A DNA stretch of 64,000 nucleotides from Chitinophagales bacterium (GTDB taxonomy: Bacteria > Bacteroidota > Bacteroidia > Chitinophagales > Saprospiraceae). Below the pieces are notes generated by a model that saw only the letters and a program-made list of their open reading frames with translations, was not told the DNA's origin and ran no database searches. The DNA lies in assembly GCA_017303875.1 (NCBI GenBank), contig JAFLBP010000001.1, forward strand, positions 1-64,000, written 5' to 3'. Every line of letters begins with the position of its first letter. Position 1 is the stretch's first letter. Below are positions 24,244-33,336 of the stretch, piece after piece. The position numbers were made by a program, and so were the translations under genes.

Positions 24244-25923
24244 ATGAAATACCTGATTATTGGCGGTGTTGCCGCAGGCGCCAGCGCCGCCGCCCGCCTC
24301 CGCCGCATGGACGAACACGCTGAAATTATCCTCTTCGAAAAAGGCGCTTTTATCTCCTACGCCAACTGCGGACTCCCCTACTATATCGGCGAGGTCATCA
24401 AAGACCGCCAGAAATTATTGGTGCAAACCGCCGACTCTTTCAAACAGCGTTTCAACATCGACGCCCGCGTACAAAGCGAGGTGACGGCCATAAACCGCGC
24501 ACAAAAAACGGTGTCGGTGCTGCACCACCCCAGCGGTAAAACCTATGAGGAAAACTACGATAAACTCCTGCTCGCGCCCGGCGCGGATCCCATCCGTCCA
24601 CCGCTGCCCGGCATCGAACTCGAGGGCATCTTTACGCTGCGCACCGTGCCCGATACGGACAACATCAAAAACTACCTCAGGGAAAAAAAGGCGCGCCGCG
24701 CAGTTGTGGTCGGTGGCGGATTTATCGGTCTTGAAATGGCCGAAAACTTCCACGAACTTGGTCTGGAAGTCCACCTCGTGGAGCTGGCCAATCAGGTCAT
24801 GGCGCCCGTAGATTACCCCATCGCCACGATGGTGCAGCAGCACCTGCGCCAAAAAGGCATCCAACTGCACCTCGGCGTCTCGGTGAGCGGCTTTAAACAG
24901 GGCGCTCCCGGATTGGAAGTGCAACTCAACAACGGCGACAGCCTCAATACCGATATTGTGCTGCTCAGCATCGGGGTGCGTCCGGATACGCGCCTTGCCG
25001 TACAGGCCGGTCTCGAACTCGGTCCGGCACGCGGCATCAAGGTCAATGAATTCCTGCAAACTTCCGATCCGGATATTTACGCCGCCGGCGATGCCATCGA
25101 ATTCACCAATCCGATCAGCGGCCAATCCATGATTACCTACCTCGCCGGCCCGGCCAACAAACAAGGGCGTATGGTGGCCGATAACATGGTGCTGGGCAAT
25201 ACTTCCCGCTACAAGGGCGCGATCAATACCGCCATCGTGAAGGTGTTCGACCTGAGTATTGCGACCGCAGGCATGGCCGTCAAACACCTCAAAGCGGCCG
25301 GTATTCCGCACTTGGTATCTACCACGCACAGCGGTTCGCATGCGGGTTATTATCCCGGCGCGCAACAAATGACCATGCAATTGGCTTTTGCGCCCGATAC
25401 GGGCCGACTGCTCGGCGCACAAGTGCTTGGCGCTGAAGGGGTTGACAAGCGCATTGACGTGCTGGCGCTGCTCATCCGCCAGGGCGGAACCATCGCCGAT
25501 CTCACCGATTTTGAACACGCCTACGCCCCGCCATTCTCTTCTGCCAAAGACCCGGTGAATATGGCCGGTTTTGTCGCCGAAAACCTCCTGCAAAATCGCT
25601 TGCAGGTGTATTACTGGGATCAGGTGGAACAACTGCCCGCCGATACTTTTCTCGTGGATGTGCGCAAACCCGAAGAATTTGCCCGCGGCTTTATCAAAGG
25701 CGCCGTCAATATTCCGCTGGATGAGCTTCGCGAGCGCCTGCATGAGTTACCCGCCGATCGGCCCATTTTCTCTTACTGCGAAGCGGGTATGCGCGGTTAT
25801 TTAGCCCAGCGTATTTTGAAGCAACAGGGCTTCGGGGAAGTGTACAACCTCTCCGGCGGCTATTATTTGTGGAAACATATCGCGGCGGAAAAAGCCGCGA
25901 TGCGGGCGCCGGAAATGGTGTAA
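24244..25923 (+). CDS. cdr: CoA-disulfide reductase with C-terminal rhodanese domain
   Basis: The 559-residue product is an FAD- and NAD(P)H-dependent pyridine nucleotide-disulfide oxidoreductase of the CoADR-RHD type. The FAD Rossmann motif GGVAAGASAAARLRR is at residues 7-21, and the single active-site cysteine Cys42 is in SYANCGLPYYIGE. The NAD-binding VVVGGGFIGLEMAENFHELG follows, and IYAAGDAIE contacts FAD. The C-terminal rhodanese domain (about 455-550) retains its own cysteine, Cys512, in SYCEAGMRGYLAQR. Relatives reduce CoA disulfide, CoA-persulfide or polysulfide, and so act in thiol redox balance or sulfur metabolism. Length is normal for the fused form. It converges with the XerC gene (16-base gap). 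Confidence 0.92.
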   Translation: MKYLIIGGVAAGASAAARLRRMDEHAEIILFEKGAFISYANCGLPYYIGEVIKDRQKLLVQTADSFKQRFNIDARVQSEVTAINRAQKTVSVLHHPSGKTYEENYDKLLLAPGADPIRPPLPGIELEGIFTLRTVPDTDNIKNYLREKKARRAVVVGGGFIGLEMAENFHELGLEVHLVELANQVMAPVDYPIATMVQQHLRQKGIQLHLGVSVSGFKQGAPGLEVQLNNGDSLNTDIVLLSIGVRPDTRLAVQAGLELGPARGIKVNEFLQTSDPDIYAAGDAIEFTNPISGQSMITYLAGPANKQGRMVADNMVLGNTSRYKGAINTAIVKVFDLSIATAGMAVKHLKAAGIPHLVSTTHSGSHAGYYPGAQQMTMQLAFAPDTGRLLGAQVLGAEGVDKRIDVLALLIRQGGTIADLTDFEHAYAPPFSSAKDPVNMAGFVAENLLQNRLQVYYWDQVEQLPADTFLVDVRKPEEFARGFIKGAVNIPLDELRERLHELPADRPIFSYCEAGMRGYLAQRILKQQGFGEVYNLSGGYYLWKHIAAEKAAMRAPEMV

Positions 25924-25939
25924 GCACCAGTCGGCGGCC

Positions 25940-26842
25940 TCATTCCTCGTTTTCCTCCCCTTTCGGATGCGCCTTTTCATATACTTTTTTAAGGCGTTCG
26001 ATGCTGTTGTGCATGTAAATCTGGGTGGCGGCAAGGCTGGAGTGTCCCAACAGCTCCTTGATCGCGTTTAATTCCGCACCCTGATTGGACAAATGTGTGG
26101 CAAAGGAGTGGCGCAGCACGTGCGGACTGCGCTGCTCCTCTGTGCTGACCAAGCTCAAAAATTTGTGTACCACATAATAAATGCTCTGAGGCGACAGTGG
26201 CTCCCCTTTGCGGTTGAGCAGCAGGCGTTTTTCCTTGTTTTCCGGGAATGTTTCGGCCCGGATAGTGAGAAATTCCTGAATAATACTTGCCAGATAAGGG
26301 GCAAAAGGGGCTAAGCGCTCTTTGTTGCCTTTACCGCGCACCCGGAATACACTGCGGGAAAAATCAATATCTGTAATTTCAAGCGTGCTCAGTTCGCTGC
26401 GGCGCATGCCGGTGGCATAGAGCAGTTCGATGACCGTTCGGGCAAGTTGTCCGCCATAATCCGCTGCGAATGGCACATGGGTGAGCAGGGCGGTCATCTG
26501 GCTTTCCTGCACAAAAACGGGTAAGCGCTTGCCGGTTTTGGGTCCGACGACCTTTTTCATGGGATCGGTGGTCAGCACGCCGCGTTTCAGCAGGAATTTA
26601 AAATAGGTTTTCAGGCAGGACAGGCGGCGGTTGACCGTGCGGGCGCTTTCGCCGGCTTGCATCAGGGCGACCGTCCAGGCCCGAATATGCGAATGCCTTA
26701 CCCCGATGATCGAGGTAAGGCATTGCTTATCCGTAAGATATGTAAGGAATGAAGAAAGATCGTTTTGATAAGCGGACAAGGTGTGCGGCGATAGCCGTCG
26801 CTCCAAAGTCAACCAGGCAAAAAATGTCTCTTCATGAAACAC
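25940..26842 (-). CDS. xerC: Tyrosine site-specific recombinase XerC/XerD
   Basis: The 300-residue product has the Xer architecture: an N-terminal SAM-like core-binding domain (LERRLSPHTLSAYQNDLSSF) and a catalytic domain with all expected residues. These are Arg147 (ATGMRRSEL), Lys171 (RGKGNKER), His241 and Arg244 (HVLRHSFATHL), His267 (LGHSSLAATQIY) and the nucleophile Tyr276. It would resolve chromosome dimers at dif. Its position just after rpsU is a common Bacteroidota arrangement, and the two are probably co-transcribed. XerC versus XerD cannot be settled from this sequence alone. Confidence 0.9.
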   Translation of the reverse strand: MFHEETFFAWLTLERRLSPHTLSAYQNDLSSFLTYLTDKQCLTSIIGVRHSHIRAWTVALMQAGESARTVNRRLSCLKTYFKFLLKRGVLTTDPMKKVVGPKTGKRLPVFVQESQMTALLTHVPFAADYGGQLARTVIELLYATGMRRSELSTLEITDIDFSRSVFRVRGKGNKERLAPFAPYLASIIQEFLTIRAETFPENKEKRLLLNRKGEPLSPQSIYYVVHKFLSLVSTEEQRSPHVLRHSFATHLSNQGAELNAIKELLGHSSLAATQIYMHNSIERLKKVYEKAHPKGEENEE

Positions 26843-26863
26843 GCAAAAATCGTTGGAACGAAA

Positions 26864-27058
26864 TTAATCGTTCTTGTTGCCGTACATCTCCTCTTTGTAA
26901 ACAGCCTTCAATACTTCCGTACGACGGTTTACAGAGGGTTTGCTAAAGGCTTTACGGCGGCGCAGTTCTTTCAGAATGCCTGCCCGTTCAAATTTACGTT
27001 TGTACTTCTTGAGTACCTTGTCGATGGCTTCGCCGTCTTTGACCTCAACAATGAGCAT
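26864..27058 (-). CDS. rpsU: 30S ribosomal protein S21
   Basis: The 64-residue product starts MLIVEVKDGEAIDKVLKKYK and continues KFERAGILKELRRRKAFSKP, clear bS21 sequence with its basic C-terminal half. The ATG at 27058 gives the normal family start; the longer open frame is untranslated leader. A TACCTTTG -7 box (minus strand, 27110-27117) precedes it. Bacteroidota bS21 is linked to translation initiation, since their 16S anti-Shine-Dalgarno is occluded. Confidence 0.95.
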   Translation of the reverse strand: MLIVEVKDGEAIDKVLKKYKRKFERAGILKELRRRKAFSKPSVNRRTEVLKAVYKEEMYGNKND

Positions 27059-27109
27059 GAGAAATTTCTCCTTTTGTTTGGTAAAAAGTGAATGTTTTAT
27101 TTCGGGCTG

Positions 27110-27117
27110 CAAAGGTA
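27110..27117 (-). promoter_or_regulatory. Bacteroidota -7 box TACCTTTG for rpsU
   Basis: The minus-strand TACCTTTG is 52 bases upstream of the rpsU ATG and matches TAnnTTTG. Confidence 0.6.
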
Positions 27118-27144
27118 TAACCTTTTGTTTTAAAAAAAGAATTT

Positions 27145-28047
27145 TCAAAAGAAAATTTCCTGAGCAAGCCTAAAAGTATTGGCGTGTGCCTCTACAATAT
27201 CGGAAATTCGGGGGGAATAGCCGCCGCCCATACAGACAACGAGGGGCAAATTGTGTTGTTTACAGGTTTGCAACACCACCCGGTCGCGGGTTTTACAGGC
27301 TTCCCGGCTGAGGGAAAGGCGACCAATTTTATCACTTTCGAGCACATCTACCCCACTTTGGTAGAAAACAAAGTCTGGCTGCACCTCATCGATAAGCCGG
27401 GGCAGGGTTTCCCGCAGGATGCCGAGGTAGTGTGCGTCATTGGCGCCGTCGGGCAGTCCGATGTCGAGTCCGGAACGTTCTTTGCGCAGCGGATAATTGC
27501 GCTCGCCATGCATGGAAAAGGTAAAAACCCTGGGATCGTCTTGAAATATTGCGGCGGTGCCATTGCCCTGATGCACATCCAGATCAACTACTAATATACG
27601 CTGCACCAGTTGGCGGTTCAGCAGGTAGTTGGCCGCCACGGCCTGATCGTTAAAACAGCAGTATCCTTCCCCGTGGTCGCGGTAGGCATGGTGCGTGCCC
27701 CCGGCGATGTTCATGGAAATGCCGTTTTCGAGGGCAAAGTGGGTACACTGAATCGTGCCGCCGGAAATATGGCGGCCACGGAGAATGAATTTTTCATTGA
27801 TGGGAAATCCGATCAGCCGTTCTTCCTGTGGCGTGAGCGTGAGCTGCTCCAATTTATCCCAGTAGGATTTGTCGTGGGTCCAGAGTGCCATTTCCTGACT
27901 CAACTGCTCCGGCGCAAAAAAATTCTCCATCTCGACCGTTCCCTCATAAAGCAGTTGCTCGGGCAGCAGTTCGTACTTCTGCATTGGAAAGCGATGGCCT
28001 TCGGGCAATTCATATTTGTATACCGGCGACCAGGCAATTTTCAACAT
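27145..28047 (-). CDS. Histone deacetylase-fold (class IV-like) amidohydrolase
   Basis: The 300-residue product is a full-length arginase/deacetylase-fold protein. It shows the His-His charge-relay pair and following Cys-Phe-Asn (GGTHHAYRDHGEGYCCFNDQA), zinc ligands Asp and His in VDLDVHQGNGT, and the third aspartate in YQSGVDVLESDKIGRLSLS, plus the C-terminal CMGGGYSP. Bacterial members remove acetyl groups from acetylated lysine or small amides such as acetylpolyamines; the real substrate is unknown. It follows an MDR-type dehydrogenase on the same strand (54-base gap). Confidence 0.9.
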   Translation of the reverse strand: MLKIAWSPVYKYELPEGHRFPMQKYELLPEQLLYEGTVEMENFFAPEQLSQEMALWTHDKSYWDKLEQLTLTPQEERLIGFPINEKFILRGRHISGGTIQCTHFALENGISMNIAGGTHHAYRDHGEGYCCFNDQAVAANYLLNRQLVQRILVVDLDVHQGNGTAAIFQDDPRVFTFSMHGERNYPLRKERSGLDIGLPDGANDAHYLGILRETLPRLIDEVQPDFVFYQSGVDVLESDKIGRLSLSREACKTRDRVVLQTCKQHNLPLVVCMGGGYSPRISDIVEAHANTFRLAQEIFF

Positions 28048-28101
28048 AACATGACTAAGGATAAACGAATTGTGCGCAAAGATGAAGGGCGAGCGGTTCG
28101 T

Positions 28102-29067
28102 TTATGAAATCCGAAGCACAATTTTCCCGAACTGCTCGCTGTGGTGCATCCGGGCGTAGGCGTCATTCACGGCCTCCATTTCAAAAACGCGATCAATAAC
28201 AGGAATAATCCGGTGTTGGTTCACAAACTGAAGCATGGCCGCAAAATCTGCGGCATTGCCCATGGTCGAGCCATGAATGCTGATTTGTTTCCAGAATAGT
28301 ATTTGCGGACTTAAGCCATTGACTTTGCCCATGGTGCCGCCATAAATTCCGATGCGCGCGCCGGAATTACAAAGCGCAGGCAATTTTGCAAAGCCATCGC
28401 CGCCGGCCGAATCAATCACCACATCAAAGCCGCCGGCCATTGAGCGCAGGGTTTTGTCCCAGTTTTCTTCCCGATAGTTTACGCCGGCAGTAGCGCCAAG
28501 CGCCGTCGCTTTGGCTATTTTTTCAGCGGAGCCGGAACTGACATATACCTCTGCACCCGCTGCAAGGGCAAATTGCATGGCAAACAACGCTACGCCGCCG
28601 CCGATGCCGGTGATGAATACTTTTTCGCCTTTTTGCAGGTTGCAACGGGTAAACAGCGCCCGCCAGGCCGTAACACCTGCCAAGGGCAACGCCGCCGCCT
28701 GCTCAAAACTCAGGTGTGCCGGACAATCGTGTATATTTTCAACGGGCACCGATACCCATTGCGCAAAAGTACCATTGTCGGGCATACCCAGAATGCGATA
28801 TTGCGCGCCCTGGGCGCGAGGATCGGATCCCCAGTTCAAGGAAGGATCAATCAGCACCCTTCGGCCATCCCACTCCCCTGCCCCATCGCTGCCGGGAATT
28901 ACCGGTGTACTTATCCCCGCATACTGGCCCTGTGCAATGTACACATCCCGGTGATTTAAAGCCGCAGCACGGATTCTAACCAAGGCAAAACCCTCATCCG
29001 GCCTTGGTTCCGGATGGTCTACCACTTGAAGTGATTCATTTATGCCGGGAAGTAAAACAGCCTTCAC
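28102..29067 (-). CDS. Zinc-type/quinone-reductase-like MDR alcohol dehydrogenase
   Basis: The 321-residue product is a medium-chain dehydrogenase/reductase. A GroES-like N-terminal domain (AALNHRDVYIAQGQYAG, PVIPGSDGAGEW) is followed by a nucleotide-binding domain with the glycine motif (KVFITGIGGGVALFAMQFAL) and AKATALGATAGVNYREENW. The catalytic zinc cysteine at the usual GHE position is absent (GSDGAGEW), so it is more likely a quinone- or enoyl-reductase-type enzyme using NADPH. The physiological substrate is unknown. Confidence 0.85.
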   Translation of the reverse strand: MKAVLLPGINESLQVVDHPEPRPDEGFALVRIRAAALNHRDVYIAQGQYAGISTPVIPGSDGAGEWDGRRVLIDPSLNWGSDPRAQGAQYRILGMPDNGTFAQWVSVPVENIHDCPAHLSFEQAAALPLAGVTAWRALFTRCNLQKGEKVFITGIGGGVALFAMQFALAAGAEVYVSSGSAEKIAKATALGATAGVNYREENWDKTLRSMAGGFDVVIDSAGGDGFAKLPALCNSGARIGIYGGTMGKVNGLSPQILFWKQISIHGSTMGNAADFAAMLQFVNQHRIIPVIDRVFEMEAVNDAYARMHHSEQFGKIVLRIS

Positions 29068-29183
29068 TTGTTCAAATGTTTTATTTTCAATGAATTAAGC
29101 ATCAAAAAAAAGATAATATTAAATCGTATCGGATTTTTTTTTCAAAAAAAAGTAAGAAATCCGTAAACAAAAGCCAAACACCC

Positions 29184-29214
29184 TTGTTTTAAAAGTAATA
29201 CTATCGTATCTTTG
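29184..29214 (+). promoter_or_regulatory. Bacteroidota promoter TTG-N20-TATCTTTG
   Basis: TTG (29184-29186) and TATCTTTG (29207-29214) are separated by exactly 20 bases on the plus strand, between two minus-strand genes. It points into the candidate small RNA at 29221. Confidence 0.7.
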
Positions 29215-29220
29215 CTCCGA

Positions 29221-29343
29221 CAAATTTACAAACGTTCTGGTAAAACTTGTTTTCACCAGTCAACATAAGAGACAGCAAGAAGGTTTTTTAGAAGGATGTC
29301 TTAATCCCGTGTGCTGGAAAGCGCTACGGGATTTCTTGTTTTT
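29221..29343 (+). ncRNA. Candidate small RNA with two-codon ORF and terminator (copy A)
   Basis: A consensus promoter starts a plus-strand transcript between two minus-strand genes. It contains a 5' hairpin (CTGGT 29237-29241 with ACCAG 29255-29259), then GAAGGATGTCTTAA (29291-29304), and a terminator: AATCCCGT (29303-29310) pairs with ACGGGATT (29326-29333), with an inner GUGCU/AGCGC stem on a GGAA loop, followed by TCTTGTTTTT. The ATG-TCT-TAA within it is a two-codon ORF whose stop merges into the terminator stem. The 3' module closely resembles that of 51251-51424. I infer a trans-acting sRNA or a riboregulator family; I cannot name it. Confidence 0.6.
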
Positions 29344-29357
29344 GGTTTGGAGGTTTA

Positions 29358-30899
29358 TTACAAAGGAACGTTGCCGTGTTTGCGGCGCGGACGATCCACA
29401 TGCTTGTGTTCCAGCATGGCAAATGCTTTGATCAGTTTACGACGGGTTTCCCGCGGTTCTATAACTTCATCGATAAAGCCGCGCGCTGCTGCCCGATAAG
29501 GGTTGGCGAAAGTTTCTGCGTATTCGCGTTCTTTTTCGAGCAATTTTGCAGCGGGATCTTCAGCGCTTTCAATTTCCCTTTTGAAGATAATTTCCGATGC
29601 GCCTTTGGCGCCCATTACCGCGATTTCTGCGCCGGGCCAAGCGAAGTTCATGTCTGCGCCGATATGTTTGGAATTCATCACATCATAAGCACCGCCATAG
29701 GCTTTTCTGGTAATCACCGTCACGCGGGCGACCGTCGCCTCAGAGAAGGCATAGAGCAATTTGGCGCCATTGGTAATGATGGCATTCCATTCCTGGTCGG
29801 TACCGGGCAGGAAGCCGGGCACGTCTTCAAGCACCAGCAGCGGAATATTGAAACAATCGCAAAAACGCACAAACCGCGCAGCTTTTTTGGAAGAATTCAC
29901 ATCCAACACCCCCGCTAAAAACATCGGCTGATTGGCAACAATCCCGATGCTGCGGCCCGCAAGGCGCGCAAACCCAACCACAATATTTTCTGCATACGCT
30001 TCCTGTACTTCAAAAAAGCTCTCTTCATCCACAATGCCTTTGATGACATCGCGCATGTCGTAGGGCTGATTAGCATTTTCAGGAACAATTGCCGACAGCT
30101 CTTCCCGGAATTCCTCGCCGATGGTATAGGGCAGGTTCGGCACCGTATCCATGCAGTTTTGCGGCATATAGCTCAGCAACTGCTTGATTTTGTGGATACA
30201 ATCCACATCGTTGGCCGCAACTAAATGCGTCACACCCGATTTGGTAGCATGAGTTTGGGCGCCCCCCAGGGCTTCACTGCTCACCTCTTCGTTGGTAACG
30301 GTTTTTACCACGTTCGGGCCAGTTACAAACATGTAAGAACAGCCTTCCACCATGAGGATGAAATCGGTCATGGCCGGGCTGTACACCGCACCGCCGGCGC
30401 AAGGGCCGAGAATGGCGGAAATTTGCGGGATTACGCCCGAAGATTGCACATTGCGGTAAAAAATATCCGCATAACCACCGAGGGAGTTCACGCCTTCCTG
30501 AATGCGCGCGCCACCGGAATCGTTGAGACCAATCATGGGCGCGCCGTTTTTGACGGCAAGGTCCATGACCTTACAGATTTTTTCGGCGTGTGTTTCCGAC
30601 AGCGAGCCGCCAAAAACAGTAAAATCCTGGGCAAAAACATATACTAAGCGGCCGCTGATGGTACCGTAGCCGGTCACTACCCCGTCGCCGAGTACATGCT
30701 GTTCGGTCATGCCAAAATCGGTGCAGCGGTGCGTAACCAGGGCGCCGATTTCTTCAAAAGAGCCTTCGTCGAGCAAAAAATGAATGCGCTCGCGGGCGGT
30801 GAGTTTGCCTTTTTTGTGTTGGGCATCAATGCGGCTTTGACCGCCGCCGAGCTTTGCTTCGGCTAATTTCTGGCGTAAGGTGTCGAGTTGTTTATTCAT
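29358..30899 (-). CDS. Acyl-CoA carboxylase carboxyltransferase beta subunit (propionyl/methylmalonyl-CoA type)
   Basis: The 513-residue product is a biotin-dependent carboxyltransferase. It begins [20 protein letters not shown], has [20 protein letters not shown] near the N-terminus, the two crotonase-like halves, and the oxyanion-hole glycines ([27 protein letters not shown]; second half [41 protein letters not shown]). It ends with the typical [10 protein letters not shown] tail. It transfers CO2 from carboxybiotin to propionyl-CoA or a related acyl-CoA. No biotin carboxylase or carrier gene is adjacent. The ATG at 30899 matches the family start. Confidence 0.93.
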   Translation of the reverse strand: MNKQLDTLRQKLAEAKLGGGQSRIDAQHKKGKLTARERIHFLLDEGSFEEIGALVTHRCTDFGMTEQHVLGDGVVTGYGTISGRLVYVFAQDFTVFGGSLSETHAEKICKVMDLAVKNGAPMIGLNDSGGARIQEGVNSLGGYADIFYRNVQSSGVIPQISAILGPCAGGAVYSPAMTDFILMVEGCSYMFVTGPNVVKTVTNEEVSSEALGGAQTHATKSGVTHLVAANDVDCIHKIKQLLSYMPQNCMDTVPNLPYTIGEEFREELSAIVPENANQPYDMRDVIKGIVDEESFFEVQEAYAENIVVGFARLAGRSIGIVANQPMFLAGVLDVNSSKKAARFVRFCDCFNIPLLVLEDVPGFLPGTDQEWNAIITNGAKLLYAFSEATVARVTVITRKAYGGAYDVMNSKHIGADMNFAWPGAEIAVMGAKGASEIIFKREIESAEDPAAKLLEKEREYAETFANPYRAAARGFIDEVIEPRETRRKLIKAFAMLEHKHVDRPRRKHGNVPL

Positions 30900-30934
30900 T
30901 GTCAGGGCATAGCGCTTTAGGCGTGTATACGGGG

Positions 30935-30969
30935 CAAAGATATAATCCGGCCACACTATTCCTGCAAAA
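30935..30969 (-). promoter_or_regulatory. Bacteroidota promoter upstream of carboxylase gene
   Basis: Minus strand TTTTG (30965-30969), 22-base spacer, TATCTTTG (30935-30942), 35 bases before the ATG at 30899. Confidence 0.6.
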
Positions 30970-31013
30970 TGAATCGGGAATTATCTTAACACATATACTT
31001 TTTTACATGTAAA

Positions 31014-31598
31014 TTACTGAGCAGGCAAAGTAAGCCTTCGGTATTCCGGATGAATGATGAAAAAACGGTCGAGCAGTACCTTCCCGTCCTGCTCCAGATG
31101 GAAGTGCGCGGAGTCGCCGGCATAAGTAGGAATGGACGCCTGAAAGTAGCCGTTGGTGCCGGTTTTCAGGATAAAACGTTTGTCGAGGGTCAGTGTGGCG
31201 TCTTCCACGCCGCTGCCATCGGGATAGCGGATTGACCACTCAAAAGTAGTGGTGGGCGGTGGAAAATCAATATCAAAACGCACACGCGGCCGTTCGGCAC
31301 AGGTGCCGGCGTTTTGTTCAATCAGGCGCCAGCGCTTGCTGGAGGGCTTTGGAATAAAAACCAAACGAACGGAATCATCCTGCCATTCCAGGGGAAGCTC
31401 AATAAAACGCGCCCGGCCCTGCAAATCAATGGAAATGGTGTCCGAAAACCTCGGCCCTTCAGGCGTATTGAAACGGAGTTGCACAATGCCGTCGCGCACC
31501 GGAATGTTGCGGGCAAAAAGTTCTATTTCGGTTTCAAAAGTACGTTGGCAGGCGCTGAAAATCAGCAGCACCAGGAACAGCAGTAACTTAAAGCGCAT
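31014..31598 (-). CDS. Lipoprotein of unknown function
   Basis: The 194-residue product starts with a lipoprotein signal (MRFKLLLFLVLLIFSACQRT, lipobox FSAC). The rest is beta-rich with two apparent Ig-like or carboxypeptidase-regulatory-like halves (DGIVQLRFNTPEGPRFSDTI and GVEDATLTLDKRFILKTG). No catalytic motif is visible. It stands alone downstream of nothing obvious; an envelope role is inferred from the signal only. Confidence 0.65.
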   Translation of the reverse strand: MRFKLLLFLVLLIFSACQRTFETEIELFARNIPVRDGIVQLRFNTPEGPRFSDTISIDLQGRARFIELPLEWQDDSVRLVFIPKPSSKRWRLIEQNAGTCAERPRVRFDIDFPPPTTTFEWSIRYPDGSGVEDATLTLDKRFILKTGTNGYFQASIPTYAGDSAHFHLEQDGKVLLDRFFIIHPEYRRLTLPAQ

Positions 31599-31873
31599 CA
31601 ATGCAGGGTTTGGGTAAATTTAACAAATGAAAGCAAAATGATTTTAAGGACAGGTAAAGATACAGTGTTGTTGATTTTTCAGGTGATTATACTTTCCCCT
31701 GTATTGAAATTCAAATTGATAAAAATCAATACAGCTGCTGAGTTTGCATGCGCCGCAAGCGCCGGCATTTGCCTAAATTTGCAAGCACATTTCAGCAGCA
31801 TTTTTTTATATATTTTTCTGATAATCAGAACCATATCCTGAAATTTCAAATTTTGCCCAAAACCAGCACCACC

Positions 31874-33334
31874 ATGCCGCAACAAATTCAACAAGTCCGC
31901 AACAGCCTGCAACGCATTTATGTCAAACTGCTGCGGGCCGAAAAAAAAGCCCGGAGCGCCATCGCGCACGTCGATCCGCAGCAGCGGCTCAGCGCCCTGA
32001 ACCTCCTGCATTACCTCACGCTGCGCTGTGAAGACCTGCGCCACCTGCAGGATCGCCTGCACAACGCCGGATTGTCGTCCTTGGCCAGCGCCGAAAGCCA
32101 CGTGCTGCACCAGGTACAAGCGGTACTGCAACGGCTCGGCGACAAATTTGAACCCACCGCACAAAGCAGCCTCGATTATATCGCCGGCGGGAAACTTATC
32201 CGGCGCCGGGCCACCCAGTTGTTCGGCCAACGTTACCTGAACGACATTCCGCACCTGATGGTCACGCTCGACAGCCACCTCGCTTATGATTATATAGGTG
32301 TCAAAACGCTGGTAGATGCCGGGATGAATGTCGCACGCATCAATTGCGCCCACGACCACGAAGAAATCTGGCTGCGCATGATCGAAAATGTGCGCAAAGC
32401 CGCCGCCATTTCAGGTCATTCCTGTAAAATCTACCTCGATTTGGCCGGCCCCAAAATCCGAACCGTCGTAATGGGTAAGGGCCGCAAAAAAGGGCGGATG
32501 AAGATCGAAGAAAATGCCCGTTTCCTGCTGGCCGACGCTGATGCCGATTTCCCCAAAAATGAAAAAGTGCTGGGCTGCGCCATTCCGGGTATCGTAGCTG
32601 ATCTGCGGCCGGGCGATCGGGTGTTGTTCGATGACGGCCTTTTTGAAGCCATCGTGGAAAAGAGCAGTCCGCAAATCGCCACCCTGCGCATGACCCGTAT
32701 TGCAAGCGATAAACACCGGATTAAAAACGAAAAAGGAATCAATTTCCCCGATACGCCGCTCAGTGTGACTTGCCTGACGGATTTCGACAAATCGGTGTTG
32801 CCTTTTGCCCTGCAACACGCCGATATGATCGGTTTTTCATTTGTCCGACAATCAACAGATGTGGCTGAATTACAGGCGCTTATACAGGAACACAGCAGTC
32901 GCCAGGTGCCTATTGTTATCAAAATAGAAACGTACGAGGCAGTACAAAACCTACCTTCGCTTTTGTTGCAAGGCATGGCAGCCCCGGTGTTCGGGGTGAT
33001 GATTGCCCGCGGCGACCTCGCCGTTGAAATCGGTTTTGAACGCCTGAGTGAAATACAGGATGAAATTCTGTGGCTCTGCGAAGCGGCGCATGTGCCGGTC
33101 ATTTGGGCAACGCAGGTTTTGGAAACCCTGAATAAAAGCGGTGTGGCAACCCGTTCTGAAGTGACCGACGCAGCGCACGCCGCACTTGCCGAATGTGTCA
33201 TGCTCAACAAGGGCAATTATATGCTGGATGTACTGGCTACCTTGCAGGATATTTTAAAGCGCAGCGGCGGGCACCACAGCAAAAAACGCTATGTTTTGCG
33301 GCCTTTAAAAATCGCCGAACGCTTCTGGGCCTGA
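31874..33334 (+). CDS. Atypical pyruvate kinase-like protein without C-terminal domain
   Basis: The 486-residue product has a helical N-terminal extension of about 120 residues, then a pyruvate kinase barrel. Recognisable pieces are VDAGMNVARINCAHDHEE (usually RxNFSHG), IYLDLAGPKIRT, the B domain, IVIKIETYEAV with the catalytic lysine near residue 348, and MIARGDLAVEIGFERL. Near the end it reads WATQVLETLNKSGVATRSEVTDAAHA, but ECVMLNKGNY replaces the usual VMLSGETA, and the allosteric C-terminal domain is missing. It may be an active but unregulated enzyme or a neofunctionalised relative. Start 31874 is the first ATG giving a sensible N-terminus. It converges with the NamZ gene. Confidence 0.82.
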   Translation: MPQQIQQVRNSLQRIYVKLLRAEKKARSAIAHVDPQQRLSALNLLHYLTLRCEDLRHLQDRLHNAGLSSLASAESHVLHQVQAVLQRLGDKFEPTAQSSLDYIAGGKLIRRRATQLFGQRYLNDIPHLMVTLDSHLAYDYIGVKTLVDAGMNVARINCAHDHEEIWLRMIENVRKAAAISGHSCKIYLDLAGPKIRTVVMGKGRKKGRMKIEENARFLLADADADFPKNEKVLGCAIPGIVADLRPGDRVLFDDGLFEAIVEKSSPQIATLRMTRIASDKHRIKNEKGINFPDTPLSVTCLTDFDKSVLPFALQHADMIGFSFVRQSTDVAELQALIQEHSSRQVPIVIKIETYEAVQNLPSLLLQGMAAPVFGVMIARGDLAVEIGFERLSEIQDEILWLCEAAHVPVIWATQVLETLNKSGVATRSEVTDAAHAALAECVMLNKGNYMLDVLATLQDILKRSGGHHSKKRYVLRPLKIAERFWA

Positions 33335-33336
33335 AA

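Noticed and set aside
24415..25743. 442-codon minus-strand frame opposite the CoA-disulfide reductase gene
   Set aside because: The plus strand has all FAD, NAD and active-site motifs; the opposing frame is a composition artefact of G/C-rich codons.
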